Below, piece by piece: positions 54,399-55,648 of a stretch of 55,648 nucleotides of DNA (positions are counted from its first letter, which is position 1; every line of letters begins with the position of its first letter). The notes beneath the pieces are model-generated. The model saw only the letters and a list, made by a program, of their open reading frames with translations. It searched no databases and was not told the origin of the DNA. Where the stretch lies: positions 1 through 55,648 of the forward strand of contig CAMNPM010000011.1 of the NCBI GenBank assembly GCA_946548065.1. The letters are read 5' to 3'. Both the position numbers and the translations under genes were made by a program. The stretch comes from an uncultured Prevotella sp. (lineage in GTDB: Bacteria; Bacteroidota; Bacteroidia; Bacteroidales; Bacteroidaceae).

Positions 54399-54476
54399 AA
54401 CCGACCCCATGATTCATGATTCTCCAAAAGAGAATGGAGCAGATGGAAGATTATGGAAGAAAAAATGAGTGAAACT

Positions 54477-55136
54477 ATGAGAATTGTATTTGTATTATTT
54501 ACTATATTGGTACAACAGGTACTTTTTGCACAAGATGTAGAAGATAATAGAGTTCCTGTTTGTGGCTATTACTATGAAATATACGATAAAAAAGAAATTA
54601 CAGACTATTATGTGAATCAATATAAACGATTTACCAGAGAGGAGACATATTCTACAACAATAGATGTTAGTCATAAGAATCACCTAATAATATCCGAAAT
54701 AGCAGGACGTGAGCTATTTAAAAGGAATCAAAAAGAACCATTATGGGACAGATTTCCTGAAATATGCTCTGATACGGTTTATATATATCCAAAACAATCC
54801 GAAACATATCTTTATCAACAATGTGGCTTGGAGTTGGTGCATTTAGGAAAGATTGATTTTATAAAAAATTGTGCATTGAAGTTATCTCCCTTTTATGCTT
54901 CTCCCAATAGTAAAAAATTGTTCAGGTGTTTCTTCTTTAAAGGTACAGCATTTATTAGAAACATAAATGAATTGACTCAAAAATGGTCATCTATGCTACT
55001 TGACGCTCATGCTGTTGGTGATTTAAAAAATAAGAGGTACATGTTGGTTGTTGATGACATTCAAACATATACACCATATATGCTGTTGGAAACCCTTCCA
55101 ATATGGATTCCTATGGAAAATTGGAGTTCTGAATGA
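54477..55136 (+). CDS. Exported protein, unknown function
   Basis: The 219-residue protein has a signal peptide (MRIVFVLFTILVQQVLFAQ) that fixes the start; an upstream ATG at 54453 would spoil it. The mature part is mixed and AT-rich, with motifs such as CGYYYEIYDKKEITDYYVNQ and WSSMLLDAHAVGDLKNKRYMLVVDD. I recognise no family. It follows the dispersed hairpin repeat by 78 bp. Confidence 0.6.
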   Translation: MRIVFVLFTILVQQVLFAQDVEDNRVPVCGYYYEIYDKKEITDYYVNQYKRFTREETYSTTIDVSHKNHLIISEIAGRELFKRNQKEPLWDRFPEICSDTVYIYPKQSETYLYQQCGLELVHLGKIDFIKNCALKLSPFYASPNSKKLFRCFFFKGTAFIRNINELTQKWSSMLLDAHAVGDLKNKRYMLVVDDIQTYTPYMLLETLPIWIPMENWSSE

Positions 55137-55278
55137 CAAAAAGGAGATAAAAAAGCGGAGAAAGCTAGAGATAGTTCTTGCTCTGGCAAACAATTTCTTC
55201 GATTACTAAATATCCACTTCTAGTCCAATCATTTAGTAGAATAAAAGACGTAGATAACTTTTACTTAAACCAAGAAAT

Positions 55279-55459
55279 ATGAAACAGATATTATTATCCA
55301 TCATATTCGCATGACCATTTTTGGACAGAAACCTGGGCAAACTATCTATCAAAGAGTTATTTTGGAACAAGTTGGATTGGATTGAAATATGGGTATCCTG
55401 CTGTAAATATTAGTTGGATTAATAGACTTCGTATAAATGTAGCTAGATATTTACCTTAA
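55279..55459 (+). pseudogene. Broken exported-protein gene
   Basis: An ATG at 55279 gives a short signal-peptide start (MKQILLSIIFA) and a stop at 55312. A second frame, from about 55310, reads HDHFWTETWANYLSKSYFG... through to ARYLP and a stop at 55459. The frame change and small size show a decayed gene with its centre lost. The family is not recognised. The gap 55137-55278 has no gene. Confidence 0.5.
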
Positions 55460-55496
55460 AGTTTGGTAATATTATATGTAACTAAGATATTTTTAG

Positions 55497-55504
55497 TAAT
55501 TTTG
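55497..55504 (+). promoter_or_regulatory. -7 promoter element TAATTTTG
   Basis: Box 25 bp before the ATG at 55529. Confidence 0.6.
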
Positions 55505-55528
55505 CACATAATAATTAGTAGAAAAACA

Positions 55529-55648
55529 ATGAAAAAATTCTTATCAATGACATTCTGTTTGTTTTTTCTTGCTTCTTGTCTTCCCGTGTGGGATACCATG
55601 GAAAGTATGAGAATAAAGAATTGTACAACAGATACATTACTTATTGGT
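55529..55648 (+). CDS. Start of a lipoprotein gene, cut by the window end
   Basis: The first 40 codons read a lipoprotein signal peptide with lipobox FLASC (CLFFLASC, Cys at about residue 17), then PVWDTMESMRIKNCTTD. The gene continues beyond the window. It belongs to the same AT-rich run of small exported proteins; the family is unknown. Confidence 0.6.
   Translation, partial: MKKFLSMTFCLFFLASCLPVWDTMESMRIKNCTTDTLLIG

Overview
The window reads as chromosome of a Bacteroidales bacterium, most like Prevotella and its relatives in the gut or rumen. The evidence is internal. Many genes are preceded by the Bacteroidetes -7 promoter element TAnnTTTG (at least 22 usable copies), and clear Shine-Dalgarno sites are rare. 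The families are typical of the group: T9SS-type sorting tails, DUF3826, DUF2851, SIMPL, FISUMP, TPR-membrane-HTH regulators, secreted GH2 enzymes and a FecR-type anti-sigma. I see no rRNA, tRNA, CRISPR array, phage module or SusC/SusD pair.

Layout. 1-1290 is AT-rich: a strong inverted repeat and two small secreted proteins closed by a terminator. 1351-5687 holds a REP-associated-type tyrosine transposase, a FISUMP lipidless secreted protein, a reverse-strand operon (FNT channel, SIMPL protein, DUF3237 protein) and the remnant of an EamA transporter. 5857-12121 is a GC-rich forward operon of a GH2 beta-galactosidase, an UPF1-like helicase and a type I pullulanase. 12122-12883 is non-coding and rich in repeats: a lipoprotein remnant, a roughly 315-bp unit bounded by inverted repeats, and an array of palindromes spaced exactly 22 bp apart. 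RNase HII, an ECF sigma factor and a very short anti-sigma-like protein follow. 14564-19979 (reverse) is a pectin operon: PL1 pectate lyase, DUF3826 protein and a 1019-residue beta-helix protein with a glycosidase-like C-terminal half. It lies divergent from a FucP-type fucose transporter.

21537-26759 is a phosphate block: two tandem Na/Pi cotransporter paralogues followed by a PhoB/PhoR-like pair, with a Pho-box-like direct repeat before the second transporter. nrdDG (reverse) has a structured leader. 29725-35800 is the most interesting part: DapA-family aldolase, sodium symporter, Fe-dependent alcohol dehydrogenase, PdxA2 and DUF1537 kinase. Together these five fit a complete route from the rare pectin sugar Dha (3-deoxy-D-lyxo-heptulosaric acid of rhamnogalacturonan II) through D-threonate to pyruvate and dihydroxyacetone phosphate. 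2-keto-3-deoxygluconate kinase lies just beyond, with RNase R.

39937-51511 holds housekeeping and glycan genes: DUF2851, thioesterase, DprA, a LacZ-type GH2, DUF2147, an alpha/beta hydrolase, an SGNH O-acetylesterase and a Nudix hydrolase, plus a sensor kinase lacking its phosphoacceptor histidine. Inside the TPR regulator at 51533-53149 the base composition switches from GC-rich to AT-rich. From there to the window end are small exported proteins I cannot name, one of them broken.

Taken together, the window supports pectin and alpha-glucan use (lyase, glycosidases, esterases, fucose import, KDG kinase, the proposed Dha pathway) alongside phosphate sensing and anaerobic DNA-precursor synthesis. 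Several kinds of short repeats have spread both between and inside genes.
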